Shown here in pieces: positions 17,433 to 26,342 of a DNA stretch of 64,000 nucleotides. A model generated the notes under the pieces. That model was not told where the DNA came from. It did no database searches and saw only the letters and a program-made list of their open reading frames with translations. The stretch covers positions 82,627 to 146,626 of the forward strand of contig NZ_JAMLIW010000007.1 in NCBI RefSeq assembly GCF_023953935.1, in the 5' to 3' direction. The stretch comes from Thermomonas sp. Its GTDB lineage: Bacteria; Pseudomonadota; Gammaproteobacteria; Xanthomonadales; Xanthomonadaceae. Positions within the stretch are counted from its first letter, which is position 1, and the number at the start of each line of letters is the position of its first letter. A program made the position numbers and the translations under genes.

Positions 17433-18086
17433 CTAGCGCACCTTGCGGAAGGTCAGGTTGAGGCGCTGCTCGCCGAGCAGCGGATGGCGGCCCGGCCGGA
17501 TCGGCAGCACGCCGTGAAAGCGCATGCGGTCGACGCCGCCCCAGACCACCACGTCACCGTGCCGCAGCGGCACCCGCAGCGCCTTGTCGCCACGGGCAAG
17601 GCCACCAAACAGGAACACCGCCGGCAGGCCCAGCGAGACCGAGACGATCGGCGCGATGCGATCGTCCTCGTCACGATCCTGATGCAGGCTCAAGCGCGTG
17701 CCGGGTGCATAGCGATTGATCAGGCAGGCGTCGGGCACATGGTCCGCGAAGCCGGCCTCGGCGGCGGCATCACGCGCCAGTTGCAGTAACGCGTCCGGCA
17801 GCGCCGGCCACGGCTGGCCCGAGTCCGGATCGTTGCGGTCGTAGCGATAGCCACGGCGGTCGCTGCACCAGCCGTAGGTTCCGCAGTTGCTCATCGCCAC
17901 CTGCATCACATGCCCGCCGGGGGTTTGCAGATGACGGAACGGCGCGCGTGTGGTGACCGTGTCGATCCCGGCCAGCAGCGCATCGACATGCGGCAGCACG
18001 TAGCCATGCAGGACCCAGGCCTGCGTTGCCAAGCGCGTGCGCGCTCCCGCCGATGGCGTGGCAAACAGATCCACTTGCTCGCTCAC
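17433..18086 (-). CDS. alkB: AlkB-type alpha-ketoglutarate-dependent dioxygenase
   Basis: Fe(II)/2-oxoglutarate dioxygenase that reverses N-alkyl damage such as 1-methyladenine and 3-methylcytosine in DNA. Key blocks: [17 protein letters not shown]; the iron ligands HQD in LSLHQDRDE and the distal His in RFHGVLPI; oxoglutarate-binding Arg in RLNLTFRKV. The 217-residue length fits E. coli AlkB. The GTG at 18086-18084 overlaps the ctaB stop as GTGA, so it is translated as the last gene of the heme A/oxidase assembly operon, an unexpected partner for a DNA repair enzyme. Confidence 0.92.
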   Translation of the reverse strand: MSEQVDLFATPSAGARTRLATQAWVLHGYVLPHVDALLAGIDTVTTRAPFRHLQTPGGHVMQVAMSNCGTYGWCSDRRGYRYDRNDPDSGQPWPALPDALLQLARDAAAEAGFADHVPDACLINRYAPGTRLSLHQDRDEDDRIAPIVSVSLGLPAVFLFGGLARGDKALRVPLRHGDVVVWGGVDRMRFHGVLPIRPGRHPLLGEQRLNLTFRKVR

Positions 18087-19012
18087 GACTGCGGCACGAA
18101 CTCCAGCCCCGGCGGCGGCGCGAACAGCGGCAGCAGCCAGTGGTCGATCAGCAGGAACGCGAACAGCGCCATCAGATACCAGATCGAATACTTGAACGTG
18201 CGCATCGCGAAAAACTCGTCCGGCGGATCCAGCAGCTTCCACGCGTACCACAGGAACACCGCGCCCAGCACCAGCGCGCCGCCGAGGTAGAACAGCCCAC
18301 TCATGTGCACCACCCACGGCAGCACCGAGGCGATCACCAGCAGGATGGTATAGAGCAGGATCTGCCAGCGCGTGTAGACCACGCCGTGGGTGACCGGCAG
18401 CATCGGCACCAGCGCGCGCGAATAGTCCTCGCGGCGGAAGATGGCCAGTGCCCAGAAATGCGGCGGCGTCCACACGAACACGATCAGCACCAGCAGCAGC
18501 GCATAGCCCCAGTCGGTCTCGTTGCCCATGCCGGTCACCGCCGCCCAGCCCAGCAGCGGCGGCACCGCGCCGGCCAGGCCGCCGATCACGATGTTCTGCG
18601 GGGTGGCGCGCTTGAGGAAGCCGGTATAGATGATCGCGTAGCCAATCAGGCCGGCGAACGACAGCAGCGCGCTGATCGGGTTGACCCACAGCAGCAGCAC
18701 CGCCATCGAGGCGACGCCGAGCACGATGGCGAACGTGAGCACCTGCGCCGGCCGCAGCGCGCCGGTCGGCAGCGGGCGGTCGGCGGTGCGTGCCATGACC
18801 TTGTCGATGCGCTGGTCGAGCAGATGGTTGACCGCCGCCGCGCTGGACGCGGACAGCCAGATCCCGATCGTTCCGGCGACGATCCGCAGCCACGGCCAAT
18901 CCTGGCCGGGCTGGATCGCCAGCAGCATGCCGATGACCGCAGTGAACACGATCAGGGCCACGATCCGCGGCTTGGTCAGCCGCCAGTACTGCGCCGCGAT
19001 CGAACCGCTCAT
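18083..19012 (-). CDS. ctaB: Protoheme IX farnesyltransferase (heme O synthase)
   Basis: UbiA-superfamily membrane prenyltransferase that adds a farnesyl group to heme B, giving heme O for heme-copper oxidases. The 309-residue protein has about nine hydrophobic segments and both Asp-rich sites: the first in [20 protein letters not shown], and the second region around [17 protein letters not shown] 19012 overlaps the ctaA stop as ATGA. Longer in-frame sequence upstream is antisense-type shadow of ctaA. Partner: ctaA, which oxidises heme O to heme A. Confidence 0.95.
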   Translation of the reverse strand: MSGSIAAQYWRLTKPRIVALIVFTAVIGMLLAIQPGQDWPWLRIVAGTIGIWLSASSAAAVNHLLDQRIDKVMARTADRPLPTGALRPAQVLTFAIVLGVASMAVLLLWVNPISALLSFAGLIGYAIIYTGFLKRATPQNIVIGGLAGAVPPLLGWAAVTGMGNETDWGYALLLVLIVFVWTPPHFWALAIFRREDYSRALVPMLPVTHGVVYTRWQILLYTILLVIASVLPWVVHMSGLFYLGGALVLGAVFLWYAWKLLDPPDEFFAMRTFKYSIWYLMALFAFLLIDHWLLPLFAPPPGLEFVPQS

Positions 19013-20163
19013 TCCCAGCCCTCCGGCGGCCGCAGGCGCGCCAGCAGCGCAACCAGCACGAACAGCAGCGCCACCGCGCCGGCATTGTGCAGGATGGCGA
19101 TCGGCAGCGGCAGCGCCAGCAGCACGTTGCTGATGCCCAGCCCGACCTGAAGACAGACCAGCAGCGCCAGCGCCACCCCCCAGCCGCGCAGGCCGGGGAT
19201 CCGCAGCAGTTTGGCCGCCATCCCCAGCAGGTAGACGAACACCACGACGGCCGCCAGCCGATGCGCCATCTGGATGGCCACCCGGGCCGGGTTGTCGAGG
19301 ACGCCGCCTTCGTAATCGACGCCGATGCCGCGCCAGAGCACGAAGCCCTCGCGGAAATCGTGCTGCGGCCACCAGTGGCCGGCGCAGCGCGGGAAATCGG
19401 TGCCGCAGGCCAGCGCCGCGTAGTTGGCGCTGGTCCAGCCGCCCAGCGCGATCTGCACCGCCAGCAGCGCCAGACCGATGCCCAGCAGCAGGCGCAGGCG
19501 GCGCGCGTCGGCGCTGAGGATCGGTGAGTCGGTGGCCCGCCAGGCGATCCACGCCAGCAGGGCGAAGGTGGTCAGGCCACCGAGCAGATGCCCCATCACC
19601 ACGATGGGTTTGAGCAGCCAGGTGACGGTCCACATGCCGAGCAGGGCCTGGAACACGATCACCATCAGGGTCAGTGCGCTGGCCCGCGCCAGATCCACGT
19701 TCGACCAGCGCAGCACGCCGACCAGCAGCAGCAATTCCCCCACCACCGCCAGCAGGGCCGCCGGCGCGTGCGCGCCGCGCATGTACTGCGGAATCGCCAG
19801 CGCCACCAGCCCCGCGGCCAGCGCAATCTGAGCCACGCCGCGGCGGCGGCCGCGCGCGGCCAGCAGCGCCAGCGTCAGCACCAGCACGCCCAGCGCACCG
19901 GCAAGCATGCGGTGGACCTGCTCGCGCCAGGCGCGGGTGGGATCGACCGGGCGAATCGCGGTGGCGGCGTGGTCGACCACCTGCGCGGCCGCCGTGGGCC
20001 AGGTGGCCTTGCCGTAGCAGGTCGGCCAGTCGGGGCAGCTCAGGCCGGCGTTGGACAGACGCACGAAGGCGCCGAACACGATCAACGCCGCGGCCAGCGC
20101 CGTCGCCAGCCAGGCGATGCGGTGGAAGTGGCGGTACAGCTGTGTCCGGGACGTCTGGACCAT
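19009..20163 (-). CDS. ctaA: Heme A synthase (COX15/CtaA)
   Basis: Integral membrane monooxygenase converting heme O to heme A. About eight hydrophobic segments in 384 residues; early conserved block [23 protein letters not shown] holds the cysteine pair of the family, and histidine ligands lie in the EQVHRMLAG and QMAHRLAAV segments. The internal repeat of four-helix halves is visible. It ends in an ATGA overlap with ctaB and follows the SCO-like gene by a few bases. Confidence 0.94.
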   Translation of the reverse strand: MVQTSRTQLYRHFHRIAWLATALAAALIVFGAFVRLSNAGLSCPDWPTCYGKATWPTAAAQVVDHAATAIRPVDPTRAWREQVHRMLAGALGVLVLTLALLAARGRRRGVAQIALAAGLVALAIPQYMRGAHAPAALLAVVGELLLLVGVLRWSNVDLARASALTLMVIVFQALLGMWTVTWLLKPIVVMGHLLGGLTTFALLAWIAWRATDSPILSADARRLRLLLGIGLALLAVQIALGGWTSANYAALACGTDFPRCAGHWWPQHDFREGFVLWRGIGVDYEGGVLDNPARVAIQMAHRLAAVVVFVYLLGMAAKLLRIPGLRGWGVALALLVCLQVGLGISNVLLALPLPIAILHNAGAVALLFVLVALLARLRPPEGWE

Positions 20164-20167
20164 GGGC

Positions 20168-20749
20168 TCAATTGATTCTCAGCAGCTTGGCAAGATCGGT
20201 GCGCAGATCGCCCGGATCGGCCCCGGGCGCGTAGCGCAGGACCACGAAACCATTCGGGTCCACCAGCCAGACCGGATCGCCGCGGGCGTCGTCGTAGCCC
20301 GCCAGCTCCGCCGACAGCCGCGGATCCGAGCGCAGCAGATGCACTTCTCGCAGGGAGGCAACGTCGCTTGGCGGCGCGCCGATCCACAGGACGTGCACCC
20401 GGTCGGCATTGCGGCCCATCAGGCGCCAGACCTTGTCGAGGTTGGCCAGCAATCTTGCACATTCGGCGCGCCGGGTACTGGCGCAGTCGCGCGGGGCGAC
20501 GACCATGCGCCAGGTGCGCGGGCTGTCGTGCCAGCGGTAGGCGCGGCCATCGGCGCGCGTGGGCGTGAAATCCCGCAGGTCGCCGTAGGGCTGCAACAAC
20601 TGGCCCTTGTTGATCTGCCCGGAAGGGCGCCAACCGGAGAAACGCAGCAGGCCGGCCACCAGCAGCGCACCCAGCGACAGCACCAGGATCAGCAGCAGCG
20701 TGCCGCGATTGCGCCGCCGGATGGCGCTGGCCGTCGTCGCTTCGGTCAT
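20168..20749 (-). CDS. Membrane-anchored SCO-like protein of the oxidase cluster, function unknown
   Basis: 193 residues: a single N-terminal membrane helix (about 20-40) followed by a periplasmic domain that looks thioredoxin/SCO-like, especially the C-terminal DPVWLVDPNGFVVLRYAP and the spacing to DLAKLL. The copper-binding CxxxC of true SCO1 proteins is absent; the only cysteines are C-x7-C in APRDCASTRRAEC. ATG 20749 overlaps the SURF1 stop as ATGA. Position between surf1 and ctaA supports a role in cytochrome oxidase assembly, but the fold call is inference. Confidence 0.75.
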   Translation of the reverse strand: MTEATTASAIRRRNRGTLLLILVLSLGALLVAGLLRFSGWRPSGQINKGQLLQPYGDLRDFTPTRADGRAYRWHDSPRTWRMVVAPRDCASTRRAECARLLANLDKVWRLMGRNADRVHVLWIGAPPSDVASLREVHLLRSDPRLSAELAGYDDARGDPVWLVDPNGFVVLRYAPGADPGDLRTDLAKLLRIN

Positions 20750-21498
20750 TTCCGCAACTGCCTGATCGTCAGCAGCAGGGCCACCACCAGCACCGTCAAC
20801 GCCAGCCCGAACCATTGCACCGCGTAGCCGAGGTGGCGCTCCGGCGGCATCGTATTGGGCAGGATCGCCAGATCGCGTTCGTTCGGCGCCGCCATCACGC
20901 CATCGTCGCCTTCCTGCCGCCGCGAATCCAGGCGCAGCACGCGCGGCGCCAGCGCCATCGGCAGCCTGAGCGTCGAGGCAATCGCGGCCATGTCCATGCG
21001 CGCGGCCAGCCAGCGCCGGTCCCCGGCGGCGGCCAGCGGCGCCCCGTGTTGCAGGCCTTCCGAGGGCGGCGGTGCCAGCAGGCCGCGCACGGTCTGTTCG
21101 CCGCGGGACGGGCAGCCGAACTCCGGCAGCACCCGATCACCGCCCAGCGGCCGCCAGCCGGCATCCACCAGCAGCGCCTGCGCGCCGAAATCCGGCAACA
21201 GGACGCAGTACATGCGCACGCCCACCACCCCTTCGCGCTGCTGACCGTCCAGCCACAGGGTGAGGTTGAGGATGCGTCCCTGGCCCTGCGCCCAGTCGTA
21301 GGCGCGGGCGCGCTTGGGATCGGAGGCCAGCAGCAGCGGTTGCGGAACGGCGCGGGTCAGCGCACGCGCGGCGTCATCGAGGACCGCCTGCTTTTCGTGC
21401 ATCCGCGCCAGCTGCCAGCGCCCGGCCTGGGCGAAGCCGCCGGCCACCAGCAGCGCCAGCAGCCACCACAGCAGCAGTCGCACACCGCGCCCACTCAT
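20746..21498 (-). CDS. SURF1-family oxidase assembly factor
   Basis: Membrane protein of 250 residues with the SURF1 topology: one helix near the N-terminus (residues 6-24), a large periplasmic loop and one near the C-terminus (VQWFGLALTVLVVALLL). Family signs are GRWQLARMHEKQ after the first helix and PERHLGYAVQWFGLA before the last. SURF1 helps insert heme A into subunit I. The ATG at 21498 begins directly at the first helix. It is the first gene of the surf1-(SCO-like)-ctaA-ctaB-alkB run. Confidence 0.9.
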   Translation of the reverse strand: MSGRGVRLLLWWLLALLVAGGFAQAGRWQLARMHEKQAVLDDAARALTRAVPQPLLLASDPKRARAYDWAQGQGRILNLTLWLDGQQREGVVGVRMYCVLLPDFGAQALLVDAGWRPLGGDRVLPEFGCPSRGEQTVRGLLAPPPSEGLQHGAPLAAAGDRRWLAARMDMAAIASTLRLPMALAPRVLRLDSRRQEGDDGVMAAPNERDLAILPNTMPPERHLGYAVQWFGLALTVLVVALLLTIRQLRK

Positions 21499-21564
21499 CG
21501 TGATGCCCCGCGAGGCTGCGATAATGCCGCCATTGCGCCGGCCCGATCCGGCATCGGAGGCGAC

Positions 21565-21795
21565 ATGGGCGGCTCGTTCAAGGCCCTGCTCATCGGTGGA
21601 TTCCTGCTCCTCATCGTCTGGCACCTCGGCGCCGGGCTGTACTACATGCTCGTCGACAAGGGCAGCAGCAAACGCACCGTCAACGCGCTGACCTGGCGCA
21701 TCGGCCTGTCCATCCTGCTGGTCCTGCTCCTGCTGCTGGGGATCCATCTTGGCTGGATCACGCCCCACGGCGTCGGCCAGACGCCGGCAGGCTGA
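21565..21795 (+). CDS. DUF2909 twin-helix membrane protein
   Basis: 76-residue protein with two hydrophobic helices (about 5-28 and 46-66) separated by a short polar loop. This pattern and its position next to surf1 match the DUF2909 'twin transmembrane protein' of proteobacterial oxidase clusters. ATG 21565 follows a GGAGG at 21556-21560. It is transcribed opposite to all its neighbours, divergent from surf1 and convergent with ctaE. Confidence 0.85.
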   Translation: MGGSFKALLIGGFLLLIVWHLGAGLYYMLVDKGSSKRTVNALTWRIGLSILLVLLLLLGIHLGWITPHGVGQTPAG

Positions 21796-21821
21796 TCAGG
21801 CCAGGCGGCCCCGCCAGAACA

Positions 21822-21842
21822 AAGGCCGGCATCGCCGGCCTT
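21822..21842. terminator. Bidirectional hairpin between convergent genes
   Basis: Perfect 9-bp stem (21822-21830 with 21834-21842) and a 3-base loop, placed in the 73-bp gap between the DUF2909 gene and ctaE stops. T-rich sequence follows on both strands, so it probably terminates both transcripts. Confidence 0.7.
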
Positions 21843-21868
21843 GGTTGTCTGGATCGCTGCAGGCCAGC

Positions 21869-22759
21869 TTACAGCACGTAAACGAACACGAACAGGCCAA
21901 GCCACACCACGTCCACGAAGTGCCAGTACCAGGCCACGGCTTCGAAACCGAAGTGGTTGTCGGCGCTGAAATGGCCCTTGGCGCAGCGGAACCAGATCAC
22001 CGCCAGCATGATCGTGCCCAGGGTGACGTGGGCGCCATGGAAGCCGGTCAGCATGAAGAAGGTCGAACCGTAGATCCCCGAGCCCAAGGTCAGGTTGAGC
22101 GCGCCGTAGGCATGCGAATACTCCTCGACCTGGAAAAACAGGAACAGCCAGCCCAGCAGCACGGTGGCCGCGAGGAAGAACAGCAGCAGGCCGCGCTTGC
22201 CGGCCTTGAGGGCATGGTGGGCGATGGTGATGGTCACGCCCGAGGACAGCAGGATCAGGGTATTGAGCAGCGGCACGCCCCAGGCCGGAACGGTCTGGTA
22301 GGCGCCGCCCAGCGCGTTCGGCCCGTTGCTCGGCCAGCCACCGGTGAAGGACGGCCACAGCATGGCGTGGGTTTCCACCCCATGGCCCTGGCCTTCGAGC
22401 CACGGGATCACGAACTGGCGCGCGTAGAACAGGGCGCTGAAGAAGGCGGCGAAAAACATCACTTCGGAGAAAATGAACCAGACCATTCCCATCCGGAACG
22501 AGACGTCCACCTGCTTGTTGTAGCGCCCGCCCACCGATTCGCGGATCACCTCGCCGAACCATCCGAACGCCGTCACGACCAGCAGCGCGATGCCGAGGAA
22601 GAACACCGCGCGGCCCCAGCTCACTTCGTTCAACCAGTTGGCAAACCCGAACATGGTGACGAACAGGGAAATCGAGGCCACCATCGGCCAGCGGCTTTTG
22701 CTGGGGACGAAGTAGACGTCCTGGTCGTGGCTGGCGAGTTCGGCGTGGGCGTTGGCCAT
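21869..22759 (-). CDS. ctaE: Cytochrome c oxidase subunit III
   Basis: Seven-helix inner-membrane subunit of the aa3-type oxidase (296 residues). Diagnostic segments: FRMGMVWFIFSEVMFFAAFF (conserved Glu in helix III), GVTITIAHHALK, GSTFFMLTGFHGAHV and the C-terminal AVAWYWHFVDVVWLGLF. It is the last gene of the ctaC-ctaD-sORF-ctaG-ctaE operon, 27 bp after ctaG. Confidence 0.96.
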   Translation of the reverse strand: MANAHAELASHDQDVYFVPSKSRWPMVASISLFVTMFGFANWLNEVSWGRAVFFLGIALLVVTAFGWFGEVIRESVGGRYNKQVDVSFRMGMVWFIFSEVMFFAAFFSALFYARQFVIPWLEGQGHGVETHAMLWPSFTGGWPSNGPNALGGAYQTVPAWGVPLLNTLILLSSGVTITIAHHALKAGKRGLLLFFLAATVLLGWLFLFFQVEEYSHAYGALNLTLGSGIYGSTFFMLTGFHGAHVTLGTIMLAVIWFRCAKGHFSADNHFGFEAVAWYWHFVDVVWLGLFVFVYVL

Positions 22760-22786
22760 GTTGATGATCCCGAAGCGTGATTGAAA

Positions 22787-23368
22787 TCAGGGAGCGGCGC
22801 GCGCCGCCCCGACCGACCCGCCCCCCGCGGCGAGCGCGGCGGTCTGGGTATCGTTCTTGTAGAAGGTGTAGGACAGCGTCACCGTCTTGATGCCGTGCGG
22901 CAACGCCGGATCGACGATGAAGCGCACCGGCATGTCGCGGGATTCCCCCGGAACCAGCGTTTGCGCGGTGAAGCAGAAACACTCGGTCTTGTTGAAATAG
23001 CGTGAGGCGCGCGACGGCGCGACCGAGGGCACCGCATTGCCGACGATGGCGCGGTCGGAGTCGTTGCGGGCGGCATACACGGCTTCGTACTGGCGGCCGA
23101 CCTGCACCCGCATCTGTTGCTGCCTGGGCGCGAACGTCCAGGGCAGCTTGGAATTGACGCTGCCATCGAACTGCACCGTCACCCAGCGCGCATCGGCGGT
23201 CGTCGCGGACACGGCGGCCACGTTCGGGCCCTTTTCCAGCCGGATGCCGAAGACCTTTTCGCAGGTGATCCGGTACAGCGGCACCATCGAAAACGCAAAG
23301 GCAAAGGCGCCCAGCGCGATGCCGAGCATCTTCCACACCCCCAGTGAACCCAGCGGCGATGCGTTCAT
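22787..23368 (-). CDS. ctaG: Cytochrome c oxidase assembly protein CtaG (COX11 type)
   Basis: Delivers copper to the CuB centre of subunit I. The 193-residue protein has one N-terminal helix followed by a periplasmic immunoglobulin-like domain with the copper-binding CFCF motif in NKTECFCFTAQ and the conserved MVPLYRITCEKVFG after the helix. The C-terminus carries an Ala/Gly-rich tail. ATG 23368 overlaps the stop of the small upstream gene (ATGA). Named CtaG here in the COX11 sense. Confidence 0.94.
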   Translation of the reverse strand: MNASPLGSLGVWKMLGIALGAFAFAFSMVPLYRITCEKVFGIRLEKGPNVAAVSATTADARWVTVQFDGSVNSKLPWTFAPRQQQMRVQVGRQYEAVYAARNDSDRAIVGNAVPSVAPSRASRYFNKTECFCFTAQTLVPGESRDMPVRFIVDPALPHGIKTVTLSYTFYKNDTQTAALAAGGGSVGAARAAP

Positions 23369-23502
23369 TGTCCGGGTGCTCCGCGCAGGAAGACCAGCGC
23401 ATACAGACCAACCGCCACCAGCGCCAGCAGCCATGCCATGCGCCGAGCGCGCTTGCGTGCGGCTTCGGCGTTTGGATCCTGCCCGGCCTGGCGGTTGTCC
23501 AC
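23365..23502 (-). CDS. Small single-helix membrane protein between ctaD and ctaG
   Basis: A 45-codon gene too short for routine calling. It encodes a basic N-terminal half (ARKRARRMAW) and one hydrophobic helix (LLALVAVGLYALVFL). The GTG at 23502 has a GAGG five bases upstream; GTG 23508 is an alternative giving 47 residues. The stop overlaps the ctaG start as ATGA, and the gap to ctaD is 13 bp, so it is held inside the operon. Similar-sized 'oxidase small assembly' proteins sit here in other proteobacteria; that identification is inference. Confidence 0.7.
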   Translation of the reverse strand: MDNRQAGQDPNAEAARKRARRMAWLLALVAVGLYALVFLRGAPGQ

Positions 23503-23515
23503 GATCACCTCGGGC

Positions 23516-25144
23516 TCAGTGCGCCGGATCGCCGTGGGCCAGATCGCCCGGGTGGATCTCCGGCGGCGTCTCGAAGGTGTGGTGCGGCGCCGGCGACGGC
23601 ACCGTCCACTCCAGGCCGCGCGCGCCTTCCCAGGCGCGGGCCTCGGCCTTGGCGCCGGTCTTGAGCGAACGCCACAGGATGAAGGCCATGAAGAACGGCG
23701 TCGGGAACATGCAGAACGCGCCGATCGAGCTCACCAGGTTCCAGTCGGCGAACACCACGTTGTAGTCCGGAATCCGGCGCGGCATGCCGGCCAGGCCGAG
23801 GAAGTGCTGCGGGAAGAACACCATGTTGACGAACACGAAAGTCCACCAGAAATGGATCTTGGCCAGGGTCTCGTTGTACATGCGACCCGACCACTTCGGC
23901 CACCAGTAGTAGATCGCGCCGATGATGGTGAACAGCGAGCCGGTCACCAGCACGTAGTGGAAGTGGGCGACCACGAAATAGGTGTCGTGGTACTGGTAGT
24001 CGGCCGGAACCACCGCCACCATCAGCCCGGAGAAGCCGCCGATCGCGAACAGGACGACGAACGCGATCGCCCACAGCATCGGCGCCTCGAAGGTCATCGA
24101 GCCGCGCCACATGGTCGTCACCCAGTTGAAGATCTTCACCCCGGTCGGGATCGAGATCAGCATGGTGGCGAACATGAAGTAGACCTCGCCGCCCAGCGGC
24201 ATGCCGGCCACGAACATGTGGTGCGCCCAGACGATGAAGGACAGGAACGCGATCGCCACCGTCGCGTACACCATCGCGTTGTAGCCGAACAGCGGCTTGC
24301 GCGAGAAGGTCGGGATGATCTCGGACACGATCCCGAACGCCGGCAGGATCATGATGTAGACCTCGGGGTGGCCGAAGAACCAGAAGATGTGCTGGTACAT
24401 CACCGGGTCGCCGCCGCCGGCGGCATTGAAGAAGCTGGTGTCGAAGAAGCGGTCGGTCAGCAGCATGGTGACCGCGCCGGCCAGCACCGGCATCACCGCC
24501 AGCAGCAGGAACGCGGTGATCAGCCAGGTCCAGCAGAAGATCGGCATCTTCAGCAGGTCCATCTGCGGCGCGCGCATGTTGAGGATGGTGGCGATGATGT
24601 TGATCGCGCCCATCACCGAGCTGACGCCCATCATGTGGATCGCGAAGATCGCGAAGGCGAGGTTGTAACCACCCTGCAGGGACAGCGGCGGGTACATGGT
24701 CCAGCCGCCGGCCGGCGCGCCGCCCGGCAGGAAGAAGGTCAACAGCAGCAGCGCAAAGGCGAACGGCATGATCCAGAACGACCAGTTGTTCATGCGCGGC
24801 AGCGCCATGTCCGGCGCGCCGATCTGCAGCGGCACCATCCAGTTGGCGAGGCCGACGAACGACGGCATGATCGCGCCGAAGATCATCACCAGCGCATGCA
24901 TCGCGGTGAGCTGGTTGAAGAATTCCGGCTTCATGTATTGCAAGCCGGGCTCCGCCAGTTCGGCGCGCAGCCCCACCGACAGCAGCGCGCCCACGATCGC
25001 CATCGTGAAGCTGAACACCAGGTACAAGGTGCCGATGTCCTTGTGGTTGGTGGAGAACAGCCAGCGATCGATGAAGCCCTGGTGATGGGCCGCATGGCCG
25101 TGCTCGTGGGCTTGGCCGATGGCGTCTGGATGGGTTGCGGACAT
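23516..25144 (-). CDS. ctaD: Cytochrome c oxidase subunit I
   Basis: Catalytic subunit holding heme a and the heme a3-CuB centre. The 542-residue, twelve-helix protein has the His-Tyr cross-link site in FGHPEVYIMIL, CuB histidines in VWAHHMF, the heme ligands in HFHYVLVTG and the D-channel NNWSFW/ GAP region (APDMALPRMNNWSFW). The N-terminus is unusually His-rich (HEHGHAAHHQ), preceding the first helix. ctaC lies 32 bp upstream. Confidence 0.97.
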   Translation of the reverse strand: MSATHPDAIGQAHEHGHAAHHQGFIDRWLFSTNHKDIGTLYLVFSFTMAIVGALLSVGLRAELAEPGLQYMKPEFFNQLTAMHALVMIFGAIMPSFVGLANWMVPLQIGAPDMALPRMNNWSFWIMPFAFALLLLTFFLPGGAPAGGWTMYPPLSLQGGYNLAFAIFAIHMMGVSSVMGAINIIATILNMRAPQMDLLKMPIFCWTWLITAFLLLAVMPVLAGAVTMLLTDRFFDTSFFNAAGGGDPVMYQHIFWFFGHPEVYIMILPAFGIVSEIIPTFSRKPLFGYNAMVYATVAIAFLSFIVWAHHMFVAGMPLGGEVYFMFATMLISIPTGVKIFNWVTTMWRGSMTFEAPMLWAIAFVVLFAIGGFSGLMVAVVPADYQYHDTYFVVAHFHYVLVTGSLFTIIGAIYYWWPKWSGRMYNETLAKIHFWWTFVFVNMVFFPQHFLGLAGMPRRIPDYNVVFADWNLVSSIGAFCMFPTPFFMAFILWRSLKTGAKAEARAWEGARGLEWTVPSPAPHHTFETPPEIHPGDLAHGDPAH

Positions 25145-25176
25145 TGTGCTTGCCTTCTTCGAATGCGGGGCGTGGA

Positions 25177-26115
25177 TCAGCCGGCCGTTGCCGGGGCTGC
25201 GGTGGCGTCAACCGAGGCCGTGGCCGGCAGCGCAGGCGCTTCCGCCGGGGCTGCTTCCGGAGCGGCGGCCGGCGGCGGCGCAGGCGGTGCATTCTTCCCC
25301 TTCTGCGCGGCCAGCCACGCGGCAAACTCTTCCTTGCTCACCGCCTTGACCACGATCGGCATGAAGCCGTGGTCCTTGCCGCACAGCTCGGCGCATTGGC
25401 CGCGGTACACCCCGGGAGTTTCGATCCGCGCCCAGGCTTCATTGACGAAACCGGGCACGGCGTCCTGCTTGAAGCCCAGCGCCGGCACCCACCAGGAGTG
25501 GATCACGTCATCGGCGGTCAGCAGGAAACGCACCTTGGTATCGACCGGCAGCACCAGCACGTTGTCCACGTTCAGCAGGTAATGCGGATCGTCCGCCGCG
25601 GTGATGACCCGGCCACTCTGGCGCAGGGCGTCGCTGTTGCGGTCGAGGCGACTGGTGAAGGACACCCCTTCGCCGGCGTATTCGTACTTCCACATCCACT
25701 GGTAGCCGGTCACCTTGACCGCCATCTCCGAATCGCGGGTGTCGTACATGCGCAGCAAGCCGCTGGTGGCCGGGAACGCCAGGCCGATCAGGGTCAGGAT
25801 CGGGATTGCCGTCCAGACGATCTCCAGCTTGGTGTTGTGGATGAAGCCGGTATCCGGCACCGCGCCCCTGGACTTGCGGAAGCGGAAGATCGCCACCGCC
25901 ATCGCGCCGAACACCAGCGCGCCGATCACCACGCAGACCCACAGCACGATCATGTGCGCGTCATAGGCGGCATGCGCCGTGGGCGTGACGCCGCGGACGA
26001 GGTTGAGCTGCCAGGGGTGCGGATCGGCCGGACCGGTCGATGCCGGCTGGGCGTGCAGGACCCATGGAGAGGCGGCCAGCGCCGCCGCAAGCAATTTCAA
26101 ACGACCGGATGTCAT
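25177..26115 (-). CDS. ctaC: Cytochrome c oxidase subunit II
   Basis: Carries the dinuclear CuA centre that accepts electrons from cytochrome c. Signal peptide, two membrane helices, then a cupredoxin domain with VIHSWWVPALGFK and the CuA ligands in GQCAELCGKDHGFM. The C-terminus extends into an Ala/Pro-rich tail of about 45 residues beyond the fold. Start ATG 26115; upstream in-frame sequence lacks a signal peptide. First gene of the oxidase operon, with an FNR-like box about 120 bp upstream. Confidence 0.96.
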   Translation of the reverse strand: MTSGRLKLLAAALAASPWVLHAQPASTGPADPHPWQLNLVRGVTPTAHAAYDAHMIVLWVCVVIGALVFGAMAVAIFRFRKSRGAVPDTGFIHNTKLEIVWTAIPILTLIGLAFPATSGLLRMYDTRDSEMAVKVTGYQWMWKYEYAGEGVSFTSRLDRNSDALRQSGRVITAADDPHYLLNVDNVLVLPVDTKVRFLLTADDVIHSWWVPALGFKQDAVPGFVNEAWARIETPGVYRGQCAELCGKDHGFMPIVVKAVSKEEFAAWLAAQKGKNAPPAPPPAAAPEAAPAEAPALPATASVDATAAPATAG

Positions 26116-26236
26116 CACGTCAGAGCCCTGTATGCAGTCCACCCCGCGAGACGCACGAATGCAGAAGCGCCCGCCGCGCCCGCGGATCCCCGGAAACCTG
26201 TCCTTTCGCCTCAGGCACAAAACGCCGATGCCTGAC

Positions 26237-26250
26237 TTGACCTGAATCAA
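26237..26250. promoter_or_regulatory. FNR/CRP-type palindrome between ctaC and putA
   Basis: TTGAC-CTGA-ATCAA differs at one position from the FNR/Anr consensus TTGAT-N4-ATCAA. It lies 122 bp before the ctaC start and 93 bp before the putA start in the 227-bp divergent gap, a fitting place for an oxygen-responsive or CRP-family regulator of oxidase and/or proline catabolism. No other strong element was seen in this gap. Confidence 0.5.
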
Positions 26251-26342
26251 GATTACTGGCGAAGCCCGCCAACGGCAACAACCGGATGCAAAAACGTGCA
26301 CTCGCTTACACTATGCGGTCCTACCTGCATCCTTCCGCGCGC

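Noticed and set aside
23438-25582. 714-codon plus-strand open frame antisense to ctaD
   Set aside because: Extremely His/Asp/Arg-rich, matches nothing and lies wholly over a certain cytochrome oxidase gene.
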